A DNA stretch of 64,000 bases from Kocuria flava (GTDB lineage: Bacteria; Actinomycetota; Actinomycetes; Actinomycetales; Micrococcaceae): positions 2,728,001-2,792,000 of the forward strand of contig NZ_CP013254.1 of the NCBI RefSeq assembly GCF_001482365.1, in the 5' to 3' direction. Position 1 is the first letter of the stretch; each line of letters opens with the position of its first letter. This document shows, one piece after another, positions 49,001 to 57,120 of this stretch. Made by a program: the position numbers and the translations under genes. The notes beneath the pieces are model-generated. The model searched no databases. It was not told where the DNA came from and worked only from the letters and a program-made list of their open reading frames with translations.

Positions 49001-50317
49001 TCACTCGTCGTCGAGGTCGAAGGACGCCCCGAGGCCGCTGAGCTTGTCGGTGAAGTGCTCGTAGCCGCGCTTGATCAGCTCCACGCCGGTCACGTGGGAG
49101 GTGCCCTCGGCGGCCATGGCGGCGATCAGGTGGGAGAAGCCCCCGCGCAGGTCGGGGATGTTGATCTCGGCGGCGCGCAGCGGGGTGGCCCCGGAGATGA
49201 CGGCGGAGTGCACGAAGTTGCGCTGCCCGAACCGGCACGGCACGGAGCCCAGGCACTCGCGGTGCAGCTGGATGGTGGCGCCCATCCGGTTGAGCGCGCC
49301 GGTGAAGCCGAAGCGGTTCTCGTAGACGGTCTCGTGCACGATCGACACGCCGCTGGCCTGGGTGAGCGCCACCACGAGCGGCTGCTGCCAGTCGGTCATG
49401 AACCCGGGGTGCACGTCCGTCTCCACGATCAGCGGGTTCAGGTCCCCGCCGGGGTGGTGGAAGCGGATGCCGTCCTCGCCGATGTCGAGCCCGCCGCCGA
49501 CCTTCCGGAAGGTGTTGAGGTAGGTCATCATGTCGGACTGCCGGGCACCGGCCACGAAGATGTCCCCGCCGGTGGCCAGCGCGGCCGAACCCCACGAGGC
49601 GGCCTCGATCCGGTCGGGCATCGCCCGGTGCCGGTAGCCGGTCAGCTCGGGGACGCCCTCGATGCGGATCACCCGGTCGGTCTGGACGGTGATGATCGCG
49701 CCCATCTTCTGCAGGATCGCGATGAGGTCCATGATCTCGGGCTCGGTCGCGGCCCCGCGCAGCTCCGTGTGGCCCTCGGCGCGGGTGGCGGTCAGCAGCA
49801 CCTGCTCGGTGGCGCCGACGGAGGGGTAGGGCAGCTCGACCTTTGCGCCGGTGAGCCCGTGCGGGGCGCTCATCCGGATGCCGCTCTCGACCTTCTCGAC
49901 CCGGGCCCCGAAGTGGCGCAGGACGTCGAGGTGGTAGTTGATGGGGCGGTCGCCGATGCGGCAGCCGCCGAGGTCGGGGATGAAGGCCTCGCCCAGGGCG
50001 TGCAGCAGCGGCCCGCACAGCAGGATCGGGATCCGGGAGTCGCCGGCGTGGGCGTCGATGTCCGCGTGGTGGGCGGTGGTGACCGCCGAGGGGTCGAGCT
50101 CGAGCACCCCGTCCGTGCGGGAGACCTGCACGCCGTGCAGGGAGAGCAGGTTGGTGACGACCTCGACGTCCTTGATCTCCGGCACGTTGGCGAGCGTGGA
50201 CGGCGTCGACCCCAGGAGGGCGGCGACCATGGCCTTGGGGACGAGGTTCTTGGCACCTCGCACGGTGACCTGCCCGGAGAGGGGGACTCCGCCCGTGATG
50301 TGCAGTGCGCTGCTCAT
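49001..50317 (-). CDS. murA: UDP-N-acetylglucosamine 1-carboxyvinyltransferase
   Basis: MurA commits UDP-GlcNAc to peptidoglycan synthesis. The 438-aa product has the N-terminal RGAKNLVPKAMVAALL, the catalytic loop with Cys in IPDLGGCRIGDRPINYH, and DLRGGFSHLIAAMAAEG near the C-terminus. The active-site Cys means it should be fosfomycin-sensitive, unlike the Asp-type enzyme of Mycobacterium; that is family knowledge applied to the residue seen here. GGAAGG sits close before ATG 50317, and TACACT (50374-50379) is its likely -10 box. Confidence 0.95.
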   Translation of the reverse strand: MSSALHITGGVPLSGQVTVRGAKNLVPKAMVAALLGSTPSTLANVPEIKDVEVVTNLLSLHGVQVSRTDGVLELDPSAVTTAHHADIDAHAGDSRIPILLCGPLLHALGEAFIPDLGGCRIGDRPINYHLDVLRHFGARVEKVESGIRMSAPHGLTGAKVELPYPSVGATEQVLLTATRAEGHTELRGAATEPEIMDLIAILQKMGAIITVQTDRVIRIEGVPELTGYRHRAMPDRIEAASWGSAALATGGDIFVAGARQSDMMTYLNTFRKVGGGLDIGEDGIRFHHPGGDLNPLIVETDVHPGFMTDWQQPLVVALTQASGVSIVHETVYENRFGFTGALNRMGATIQLHRECLGSVPCRFGQRNFVHSAVISGATPLRAAEINIPDLRGGFSHLIAAMAAEGTSHVTGVELIKRGYEHFTDKLSGLGASFDLDDE

Positions 50318-50373
50318 GACCTTCCGATCCTTGGGTTGCCGGACCGTCCCCCGGGCGGGGGCGGCACCCGTAC

Positions 50374-50379
50374 AGTGTA
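50374..50379 (-). promoter_or_regulatory. -10 box TACACT for the murA operon
   Basis: TACACT on the minus strand, 56 nt before the murA ATG, gives a leader of about 50 nt containing GGAAGG. It sits between the leuD terminator hairpins and murA. Confidence 0.5.
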
Positions 50380-50407
50380 GGTTCCCCGGACCGGGCCCCC
50401 GGACACG

Positions 50408-50440
50408 CGAGGGCCCGGCCGTGTCCGGGCCGGGCCCTCG
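50408..50440 (-). terminator. Terminator hairpin 1 downstream of leuD
   Basis: CGAGGGCCCGGCC (50408-50420), 7-nt loop, exact complement (50428-50440). It lies past the leuD stop in transcription order, next to a second hairpin. Confidence 0.65.
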
Positions 50441-50447
50441 CCGCCGC

Positions 50448-50478
50448 CCCGCCGGGACCCCTGCGGGGGCCCGGCGGG
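50448..50478 (-). terminator. Terminator hairpin 2 downstream of leuD
   Basis: CCCGCCGGG (50448-50456) pairs with CCCGGCGGG (50470-50478); further pairing inside extends the stem. It is the first hairpin after leuD and works in tandem with the one at 50408. Confidence 0.55.
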
Positions 50479-50490
50479 AGTGCGCGTCCC

Positions 50491-51090
50491 TCAGGTGCGC
50501 GCGGGCAGCGTCGTCGGCTTGAACGCGGGCCGCGAGGCCTCGTAGGCGGTGATCGCGTCCTCGTGCTGGAGGGTGAGCCCGATGTCGTCGAGGCCCTCCA
50601 TCAGCCGCCAGCGGGTGTAGTCGTCGATCGTGAACGGCACCGTCACGGTGTCGCAGGTCACGGTGCGGGCCTCGAGGTCCACCTCGACCTCCGTGCCGGG
50701 GTGCTCCTCCAGCAGCTTCCACAGCAGCTCGACGTCGGACTGGTCGACCTGCGCCGCCAGCAGGCCCTGCTTGCCCGAGTTGCCGCGGAAGATGTCGGCG
50801 AAGCGGGCCGAGATCACGACCGCGAAGCCGTAGTCGCGCAGCGCCCACACCGCGTGCTCGCGCGAGGAGCCGGTCCCGAAGTCGGGCCCGGCCACGAGCA
50901 CGGAGCCGTGGCGGTAGGGCTCGCGGTTGAGCACGAAGCCCGGGTCCTTGCGCCAGGCCGCGAACAGCGCGTCGTCGAAGCCGGTCTTGGTGATCCGCTT
51001 GAGGTAGACGGCGGGGATGATCTGGTCGGTGTCGACGTTGGACTGCTTCAGCGGGACGCCGACACCGCGGTGGGTGGTGAACTTCTCCAT
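50491..51090 (-). CDS. leuD: 3-isopropylmalate dehydratase small subunit
   Basis: LeuD forms the swivel domain of isopropylmalate isomerase in leucine synthesis. The 199-aa product has GVPLKQSNVDTDQIIPAVYL, the substrate-binding FGTGSSREHAVWALRDYGF and NSGKQGLL. ATG 51090 lies 30 nt past leuC with a GGAG-type site. It is followed by two hairpins, ending the leuCD operon. Confidence 0.96.
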   Translation of the reverse strand: MEKFTTHRGVGVPLKQSNVDTDQIIPAVYLKRITKTGFDDALFAAWRKDPGFVLNREPYRHGSVLVAGPDFGTGSSREHAVWALRDYGFAVVISARFADIFRGNSGKQGLLAAQVDQSDVELLWKLLEEHPGTEVEVDLEARTVTCDTVTVPFTIDDYTRWRLMEGLDDIGLTLQHEDAITAYEASRPAFKPTTLPART

Positions 51091-51120
51091 GGGGGTGCTC
51101 CTTCGGTGGGTGCGGGCGGC

Positions 51121-52599
51121 TCAGGCGACGGCCAGACCGGCGCCGACCGGGGCGAGGTCCGACGGGGAGGACAGCGTGCCGCGCACCGCGGTGGCGGCGG
51201 CCACCACGGGCGAGACGAGGTGGGTGCGCCCGCCCTTGCCCTGGCGGCCCTCGAAGTTGCGGTTGGACGTGGAGGCGCACCGCTCCCCCGGCGCCAGCTG
51301 GTCGGGGTTCATGCCCAGGCACATCGAGCAGCCCGCGAAGCGCCAGTCGGCGCCGAAGTCGGTGAAGACCTTGTCCAGGCCCTCGGCCTCGGCCTGCAGG
51401 CGCACCTTGGCGGAGCCGGGCACGACCATCATGCGCACGTTCTCGGCCTTCCTCCGGCCCTTGACCACCTCCGCGGCCGCGCGCAGGTCCTCGATCCGGG
51501 AGTTGGTGCACGAGCCGAGGAACACGGTGTCCACCGCGATCTCCTTCATCGGCGTGCCCGGCTCCAGGCCCATGTACTCCAGGGCGCGGCGGGCGTTGTC
51601 CCGCTCGTTGTCGTCGCCCAGCTCCTCCGGGTCCGGCACCGCGCGGGACAGCGGCACGCCCTGGCCCGGGTTGGTGCCCCACGTGACGAAGGGCTCGAGC
51701 TCGTCGGCGTCCAGGAAGACCTCGGCGTCGAAGACCGCGTCGTCGTCGGTGCGCAGCGTCGACCAGTACGCCACGGCCGCGTCCCAGTCGGCGCCGGTGG
51801 GCGCGTGCGGGCGGCCCTCGACGTAGTCGAACGTGGTCTGGTCCGGGGCGATCATCCCGGCGCGGGCCCCGGCCTCGATGGACATGTTGCAGATCGTCAT
51901 CCGCGCCTCCATGGACAGCGACCGGATCGCGGAGCCGCGGTACTCCAGCACGTAGCCCTGCCCGCCGCCGGTGCCGATCTTGGCGATCACGGCCAGGATG
52001 ATGTCCTTCGCGGACACCCCGGGGCGCAGCGTGCCCTCGACGGTGATCGCCATCGTCCGGAAGGGCGCCAGCGGCAGGGTCTGGGTGGCCATCACGTGCT
52101 CCACCTCGGAGGTGCCGATGCCGAAGGCCAGGGCGCCGAAGGCCCCGTGGGTGGAGGTGTGCGAGTCCCCGCACACCACCGTCATCCCCGGCTGGGTCAG
52201 GCCCAGCTGCGGGCCCACGACGTGGACGATGCCCTGCTCGGCGTCGCCGAGGGGGTGCAGCCGCACCCCGAACTCGGCGCAGTTGGCCCGCAGCGTCTCG
52301 ATCTGCTTGCGCGAGGTGTCGTCGGCGATGCGGGAGAAGATGTCCTGCGTCGGGGTGTTGTGGTCCTCGGTGGCGATCGTCAGGTCCGGGCGGCGCAGGC
52401 CCCGCCCGGCCAGGCGCAGGCCCTCGAAGGCCTGCGGGGAGGTCACCTCGTGCAGCAGGTGCAGGTCGATGTAGAGCAGGTCCGGCCGGCCGTCCTCGCC
52501 CTGGCGCACGAGGTGGTCCGCCCACACCTTCTCGGCGAGGGTGCGCCCGCGCGGGGCCGTGCTGGGGGAACGAGGGGTCGTGGACTGGGTGTCCGGCAT
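51121..52599 (-). CDS. leuC: 3-isopropylmalate dehydratase large subunit
   Basis: LeuC carries the 4Fe-4S cluster and catalyses the isomerisation of 2- to 3-isopropylmalate with LeuD. The 492-aa product shows the cluster Cys residues in VFLGSCTNSRIED and FAGCSMCLGMNPD, plus VCGDSHTSTHGAFGAL and the end region TSNRNFEGRQGKGGRTHL. GGAAGGAT lies 5 nt before ATG 52599. The promoter region is shared with the divergent IclR gene and holds a palindromic operator; GATACT (52704-52709 on the minus strand) is the likely -10. Confidence 0.96.
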   Translation of the reverse strand: MPDTQSTTPRSPSTAPRGRTLAEKVWADHLVRQGEDGRPDLLYIDLHLLHEVTSPQAFEGLRLAGRGLRRPDLTIATEDHNTPTQDIFSRIADDTSRKQIETLRANCAEFGVRLHPLGDAEQGIVHVVGPQLGLTQPGMTVVCGDSHTSTHGAFGALAFGIGTSEVEHVMATQTLPLAPFRTMAITVEGTLRPGVSAKDIILAVIAKIGTGGGQGYVLEYRGSAIRSLSMEARMTICNMSIEAGARAGMIAPDQTTFDYVEGRPHAPTGADWDAAVAYWSTLRTDDDAVFDAEVFLDADELEPFVTWGTNPGQGVPLSRAVPDPEELGDDNERDNARRALEYMGLEPGTPMKEIAVDTVFLGSCTNSRIEDLRAAAEVVKGRRKAENVRMMVVPGSAKVRLQAEAEGLDKVFTDFGADWRFAGCSMCLGMNPDQLAPGERCASTSNRNFEGRQGKGGRTHLVSPVVAAATAVRGTLSSPSDLAPVGAGLAVA

Positions 52600-52683
52600 G
52601 GCGGATCCTTCCGTGCTGCCTGTCGAGGGTGCTCCTCCATGGTCCGGCGTGCGCCCGCGCGGTGGCCAGTCCTCGGACGTGCT

Positions 52684-52698
52684 TCTCACATTTTGAGA
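52684..52698. promoter_or_regulatory. Palindromic operator between leuC and the IclR gene
   Basis: TCTCA, CATTT, TGAGA: perfect 5-bp arms in the AT-rich centre of the divergent region. It lies just upstream of both -10 boxes (GATACT for leuC, TAGTAT for the regulator). NdgR/LtbR-type IclR proteins of Actinobacteria are known to bind between their own gene and leuCD, so it is the natural candidate site. Confidence 0.6.
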
Positions 52699-52701
52699 CG
52701 T

Positions 52702-52707
52702 TAGTAT
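52702..52707 (+). promoter_or_regulatory. -10 box TAGTAT for the leaderless IclR gene
   Basis: TAGTAT, 6 nt (CAGTGC), ATG 52714. It overlaps the leuC -10 box on the other strand, so the two promoters compete for one site. Confidence 0.6.
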
Positions 52708-52713
52708 CAGTGC

Positions 52714-53763
52714 ATGGACATCTCCGGACATCTGGACCCGACGGGCGCGCCCCTGGGCAGCCCGCTCGGCGGGCACGGCAGCGGCGGCGGCCTGGACCTG
52801 CGCCCGAACAGCTCCCCCAGCGGCGTGGGCGTGGTCGACAAGGCCTCGATGATCCTCGACGCCCTCGAGGCCGGCCCCGCCACGCTCGCCCAGCTGGTGA
52901 CGGCCACGGGCCTCGCGCGCCCGACCGTGCACCGGCTGGCGGTCGCCCTCGCCCACCACCGCTTCGTCGGCCGCGACGTCCAGGGCCGCTTCGTCCTGGG
53001 CTCCCGGCTCGCCGAGCTCGCCTCGGCCGCCGGCGAGGACCGCCTGATCGCGGCGGCGGGCCCGGTGCTGGTCCAGCTGCGCGACGCCACCGGCGAGTCG
53101 GCCCAGATCTTCCGGCGGCAGGGCGAGTGGCGCGTGTGCGTCGCCTCGGCCGAGCGCCCCATCGGGCTGCGCGACACCATTCCCGTGGGCACCCAGCTGT
53201 CGATGAAGGCAGGCTCCGCGGCCCAGGTGCTCGTGGCCTGGGAGGACCACGACCGGCTGCTGGAGGGGCTGCGCAGCGCCCGCTTCTCGGCGACCGTGCT
53301 GGCCGGGGTGCGCCGCCGCGGCTGGGCCCAGTCCCTGGGCGAGCGGGAGCCGGGCATCGCCTCGGTCTCCGCGCCCGTGCGCGGGCCCTCGGGGCGGGTG
53401 ATCGCGGCGGTGTCCATCTCCGGCCCGATCGAGCGGCTGACCCGGCAGCCGGGCCGGCTGCACGCCGAGGTGGTCGTGCAGGCGGCCCGCCTCCGGGCCG
53501 GCTGCGGCTGCCGCTGGGCGGGGACGCCGCTGCGCGGGGAGCCGCCGGGACGGCCCTGCCGGCCGTTCCCGCGCGGGCGGCGGGGACCGCTCAGCGGCCG
53601 AGCACGCCCAGCGCCTCGCGGAAGGCGCCGTGGGCCGCCAGCTCGTCCTCGACGGGCTCGACGACGGTGCGCCGGCCGGCGTCGGCGACCGAGGCCCGCA
53701 GCCTGCGCCGCACCGCCCGCTCCCGCAGCCGGGCGCCGAGCCCGGCCAGGACCCGGCCGGTGA
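52714..53763 (+). CDS. ndgR: IclR family regulator (NdgR/LtbR type), no normal stop
   Basis: Regulator of leucine and other amino-acid genes, divergent from leuCD. A Gly/Ser-rich head (1-38) precedes the winged helix (KASMILDALEAGPATLAQLV, about 43-62) and the IclR effector domain (about 95-255), which ends with the usual HAEVVVQAARL. The frame then runs on for about 95 residues of Arg/Pro/Gly-rich sequence and overlaps the convergent GTPase gene by 173 nt. No plus-strand stop occurs in any frame directly after the effector domain. The extension may be real, or a stop may have been lost by mutation or sequence error. Confidence 0.85.
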   Translation: MDISGHLDPTGAPLGSPLGGHGSGGGLDLRPNSSPSGVGVVDKASMILDALEAGPATLAQLVTATGLARPTVHRLAVALAHHRFVGRDVQGRFVLGSRLAELASAAGEDRLIAAAGPVLVQLRDATGESAQIFRRQGEWRVCVASAERPIGLRDTIPVGTQLSMKAGSAAQVLVAWEDHDRLLEGLRSARFSATVLAGVRRRGWAQSLGEREPGIASVSAPVRGPSGRVIAAVSISGPIERLTRQPGRLHAEVVVQAARLRAGCGCRWAGTPLRGEPPGRPCRPFPRGRRGPLSGRARPAPRGRRRGPPARPRRARRRCAGRRRRPRPAACAAPPAPAAGRRARPGPGR

Positions 53764-55279
53764 GGGCCGTGAAGAGCCCGGTGACCACGCCGGCGAGCAC
53801 GAGCAGGGTGGGCACCGGCAGCGGGAGGCCCTCGACGACCGGTGGTGGCGGCACGGGGACCTGGAACCACTCGAGCAGGAACAGCCCGAGCAGCCACAGC
53901 AGCCCGGCGACGAGGGCGGCCATCGCGAGCCACTGCAGGGCGTCGAGGACGAGCCACCACCAGGAGCGGCGGCGGGCGCGGAAGTCGGTGCGGGCCACGG
54001 CCTGGTCGAGCTCGTCCGGCAGGTGCTGCTCGTGGGTGCGGGCGGCCTGGCGCAGCGAGCGCGTCCAGGGCTCGGGCGCCCCGGCGGCGGCGTCGTGGGC
54101 GAAGGTGCGCACGGCGGCGTCCGCGGCCGCCCGCTGGGCCGGGCCCATGGGCGGCAGGGACGTGCGGTTGACCTCGGGGTTCACGGTCTCCCCCCGGTCG
54201 AGGTTGAGCCGGCGCAGCGGGTCCTTGCGGAACCGCTGCAGCCAGCGGGTGGCGATCCACCCGGTGTGCGCGGTGGCGTGGAGGGTGTAGGACCTCCCGG
54301 CGGCGCGGGCGATGCCGGCGGTGTTGGCGGCCCGCTCCAGCCCGTCGGTGAGCCGGTCCTCCGCCTCGGGGGTGATGCCGGCGGGCTGGCCCTCGCCGGA
54401 GGCCTCGGCGAGCCCGGCGGCGGCGTCGTCGACGTCGGCGTCCAGGCGCGCCGAGGCCGCGGCGCGGGTGTCGGCGACCTCCCGGATGCGCGCGCGCAGG
54501 TCCTCGACGCCCTGCCCCGTCGCCGCGGAGACGGCCACGGGCCTCGACAGGCCCGTGACGGGCAGCCCGTCCTGCACGAGCAGGTCCTCGAGGGAGCGCA
54601 GCACGGCGGGCACCTCGGCGGCGGGCAGCCGGTCCGCCTGGTTGAGCACGACCATGGTCACGGCCCCGTGCCGGGCCAGCGGGGCGATGAACTCCTGGTG
54701 GATGAGGGCGTCGGCGTACTTCTGGGGGTCCACGACCCACACGACGACGTCGACCATGCCCACGAGCCGCTGCACGATCGTGCGGTGGTGGAGGCTGACG
54801 GAGTCGAAGTCGGGCAGGTCCAGCAGGATCAGCCCGCCGGGCTGCTCGGGGGCCGCGGGGCCGGTGAGCCGTTCCCGCACCCGGGTCCACCGGCCCCCGC
54901 CTACCGCGGGCGCGGGCAGGGGGGTCTCGGCGTGGTGGCGCTGGGCGACGCCGAGCCAGTCCAGCAGGGGCTCGCTGCCGGCCTCGCCCCACACGGCGGC
55001 GAGCGGTTCCGCGGTCGTGGGCCGGCGGGCGGCGGTGCGGGCGACGTCGCGGCCGAGCACCGCGTTGAACAGGCTGGACTTCCCGGAGCCGGTGGCGCCG
55101 AAGAAGCCGACGACCGTGTGGTCGGCCGACAGCGACCGGCGCTCGGCCGCGCGGTCGAGGACCGTGCGGGCGGCGGCCACGGCCGCGTCGTCGAGGCGGC
55201 CCTCGGCGAGGTCGGTGGCCTGGGCCAGCGCGGTGAGCCGGTCGGAGAGCGTGGGCGCCCCGCGCGCCGCCGGGCTCAC
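53591..55279 (-). CDS. YfjP-like GTPase with C-terminal membrane spans
   Basis: A 562-aa large GTPase. The G domain (about 55-270) has Walker A GATGSGKSSLFNAVLG, switch region LLDLPDFDSVSLHHRT and specificity motif NQAD. A linker with YTLHATAHTGWIATRWLQRF follows, then two membrane spans in the last third (LQWLAMAALVAGLLWLLGLF and LLVLAGVVTGLFTALTG) and an Arg-rich cytoplasmic end. It is the second gene of a pair, with GTG 55279 overlapping the first as GTGA. The architecture suggests dynamin-like membrane action, but the role is unknown. Confidence 0.82.
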   Translation of the reverse strand: MSPAARGAPTLSDRLTALAQATDLAEGRLDDAAVAAARTVLDRAAERRSLSADHTVVGFFGATGSGKSSLFNAVLGRDVARTAARRPTTAEPLAAVWGEAGSEPLLDWLGVAQRHHAETPLPAPAVGGGRWTRVRERLTGPAAPEQPGGLILLDLPDFDSVSLHHRTIVQRLVGMVDVVVWVVDPQKYADALIHQEFIAPLARHGAVTMVVLNQADRLPAAEVPAVLRSLEDLLVQDGLPVTGLSRPVAVSAATGQGVEDLRARIREVADTRAAASARLDADVDDAAAGLAEASGEGQPAGITPEAEDRLTDGLERAANTAGIARAAGRSYTLHATAHTGWIATRWLQRFRKDPLRRLNLDRGETVNPEVNRTSLPPMGPAQRAAADAAVRTFAHDAAAGAPEPWTRSLRQAARTHEQHLPDELDQAVARTDFRARRRSWWWLVLDALQWLAMAALVAGLLWLLGLFLLEWFQVPVPPPPVVEGLPLPVPTLLVLAGVVTGLFTALTGRVLAGLGARLRERAVRRRLRASVADAGRRTVVEPVEDELAAHGAFREALGVLGR

Positions 55280-57039
55280 TGTCCCGCTCCCAGCCGGGCC
55301 GCGGCCGCGCGCACGCGCGCGGCCGCGGTCGTGAGCTCCTCGGCGCGGGACCCGCCCGCGAGGACGTCGAGCCGGTCCAGGAACACCGCGGCCTGCTCGT
55401 CGAGCAGCGCGCGGATGCGGGTCTCCAGGTTGCGGCGGGCCTCCTCGGCCATGCGGCGCACGGCGTCCTCGCCGAAGACGGCCTCGAGCAGCTTCGTGCC
55501 GACGACCCCGGAGCCGCCGGCGATGCCGACCTCCAGTCCCGTGAGCCCGCCGGTGGTGGAGAACACGGCGATCATCAGCACGACGGTCAGGGCGTTGACG
55601 CCCAGGGACATCGCGCGCGCCTTCGTGCGCTTGTCGGCGCCCTCGCGCTGGATCAGGTCCATGAGGTCGCCCTGCCAGGCGCGGATCTGCGCGGCGGTGC
55701 GGGCCGGGAAGTCCGCCGGGAGGCTCCCGAGGTCGGACCCGCCCAGCAGGGCCCGGCCGGCGGGCTCGTCCTGCCAGCGGCGCTCGGCGGTCTCCGCGGC
55801 GCGGGCGGTCTCCTCGACGACGACGGTCTGCAGCCCGGACTCGATGGCCTCCTCGACCTGGACCTCGGGGGCCGGGCGGCCGGTGAGGAAGGCGGTGACG
55901 CGGTCGCGCAGCCGTCCGATGCCGGCCTCGAGGCCGCGGAAGAACTCGCCGGTGCCGACGAAGTCCTGCCACCGGGCGAGGACCTCCCCGCGCAGCAGGG
56001 TCCCGTCCCGGGTCGAGTCGACGACGGCGGCGAGGGCCTCGTCGAAGGCCCGCTCCACGTCGCTGCGCAGCTGCTCCCCGACGCGGTGCTGGGCGGCCAC
56101 GGCCTCCCCGGCGGCCCGGGCACGGTCGGCGACCGAGCCCACGGCGCCGCCGAGGGTGCGGCGGGCGATCCCGGAGCGGGCCGCGGCGTCGCGGCCGAGC
56201 GCGGCGAGGTAGTCCGCCACGGGGGCGACGACGTGCGGGGGCAGCATCCCGGTCTCGTTGAGCGGGGACTCGGGGACGGTGAAGACCGGGGCCTCGGCGA
56301 GGCCCTGCTCGCCCAGCATCCGCCGCAGGTCCTCCTCGATCTCGGTCTCGAGCCCGGGGGGCACCCGGTCCAGGACCACGGCCACGGTGATCCGCCGCTG
56401 CGCGGCCTCGACGAGCAGCCGCCACGGGACGGCGTCGGCGTAGCGGTTGGCGGTCGTGACGAACAGCCACAGGTCGGCCGCGGCCAGCAGCTGCCCGGCG
56501 AGCCGGCGGTTCTCGTCGGAGATGGAGTCGACGTCGGGGGCGTCGAGCAGGGCGACGCCCTCGGGGATGCGCGGTTCGGCGAGCAGGACGAGGGCCTGGC
56601 CGTCGGCGGTGCCCGGCAGGGCGTGCGGGGAGGCGGTGTCCGCGGCGGTCGAGCCGGCCGGGGTGACCTTGCGCGCGTGGATCCTGCTCAGGTGCGGCAG
56701 CACCCGCTGGGTCGCGAAGGCCTCGGCGTCGCGCGGGTGGTGCACCAGGATGGGCTGGCGGGTGGTCGGGCGGATCGCGCCGGCCCGGGTGACCGGGTGG
56801 CCCACGAGCGCGTTGACGAGCGTGGACTTGCCGGCGCCCGTCGACCCGCCGACCACCGCGAGCAGCGGGGCGTCGAGGGACCGGACGCGGGGCAGGACGT
56901 AGTCGTCGAGCTGCGCGACGGCGCGCCCGATCTCCTCCCGTCCGTGCGCGGCGCCGGCCGTGGACAGGGGCAGGTCCGCGCCGGCGAGCAGCGCCCGCGC
57001 GTCCTCGAGGGCCCTCAGGAGCTCCGTCTGGTCGTTCAC
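55276..57039 (-). CDS. Dynamin-like GTPase
   Basis: A 587-aa large GTPase paired with the next gene. The G domain (about 50-290) has VVGGSTGAGKSTLVNALVG, the switch motif VALLDAPDVDSISDENR and VVLDR in the place of the N/TKxD motif. A helical middle follows, then a hydrophobic paddle-like segment (ALTVVLMIAVFSTTGGLTGL, about 475-495) and a C-terminal helix with LEVGIAGGSGVVGTKLLE. The start is uncertain: I use GTG 57039 because CACAAT lies 7 nt upstream; ATG 57048 is in the same frame. Function is not known. Confidence 0.82.
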   Translation of the reverse strand: MNDQTELLRALEDARALLAGADLPLSTAGAAHGREEIGRAVAQLDDYVLPRVRSLDAPLLAVVGGSTGAGKSTLVNALVGHPVTRAGAIRPTTRQPILVHHPRDAEAFATQRVLPHLSRIHARKVTPAGSTAADTASPHALPGTADGQALVLLAEPRIPEGVALLDAPDVDSISDENRRLAGQLLAAADLWLFVTTANRYADAVPWRLLVEAAQRRITVAVVLDRVPPGLETEIEEDLRRMLGEQGLAEAPVFTVPESPLNETGMLPPHVVAPVADYLAALGRDAAARSGIARRTLGGAVGSVADRARAAGEAVAAQHRVGEQLRSDVERAFDEALAAVVDSTRDGTLLRGEVLARWQDFVGTGEFFRGLEAGIGRLRDRVTAFLTGRPAPEVQVEEAIESGLQTVVVEETARAAETAERRWQDEPAGRALLGGSDLGSLPADFPARTAAQIRAWQGDLMDLIQREGADKRTKARAMSLGVNALTVVLMIAVFSTTGGLTGLEVGIAGGSGVVGTKLLEAVFGEDAVRRMAEEARRNLETRIRALLDEQAAVFLDRLDVLAGGSRAEELTTAAARVRAAAARLGAGQ

Positions 57040-57046
57040 GGTCCCC

Positions 57047-57052
57047 ATTGTG
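57047..57052 (-). promoter_or_regulatory. Possible -10 box CACAAT for the GTPase pair
   Basis: CACAAT, 7 nt, GTG 57039 on the minus strand. It differs from TANNNT at the first base, so this is a weaker member of the leaderless group. Confidence 0.3.
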
Positions 57053-57120
57053 CCAGTCAGCGTGCTGAGCATCGCCCGGGGACGGACCGCGGCGTGTGCG
57101 GCCCGTCCCCGGGCGCCGGC

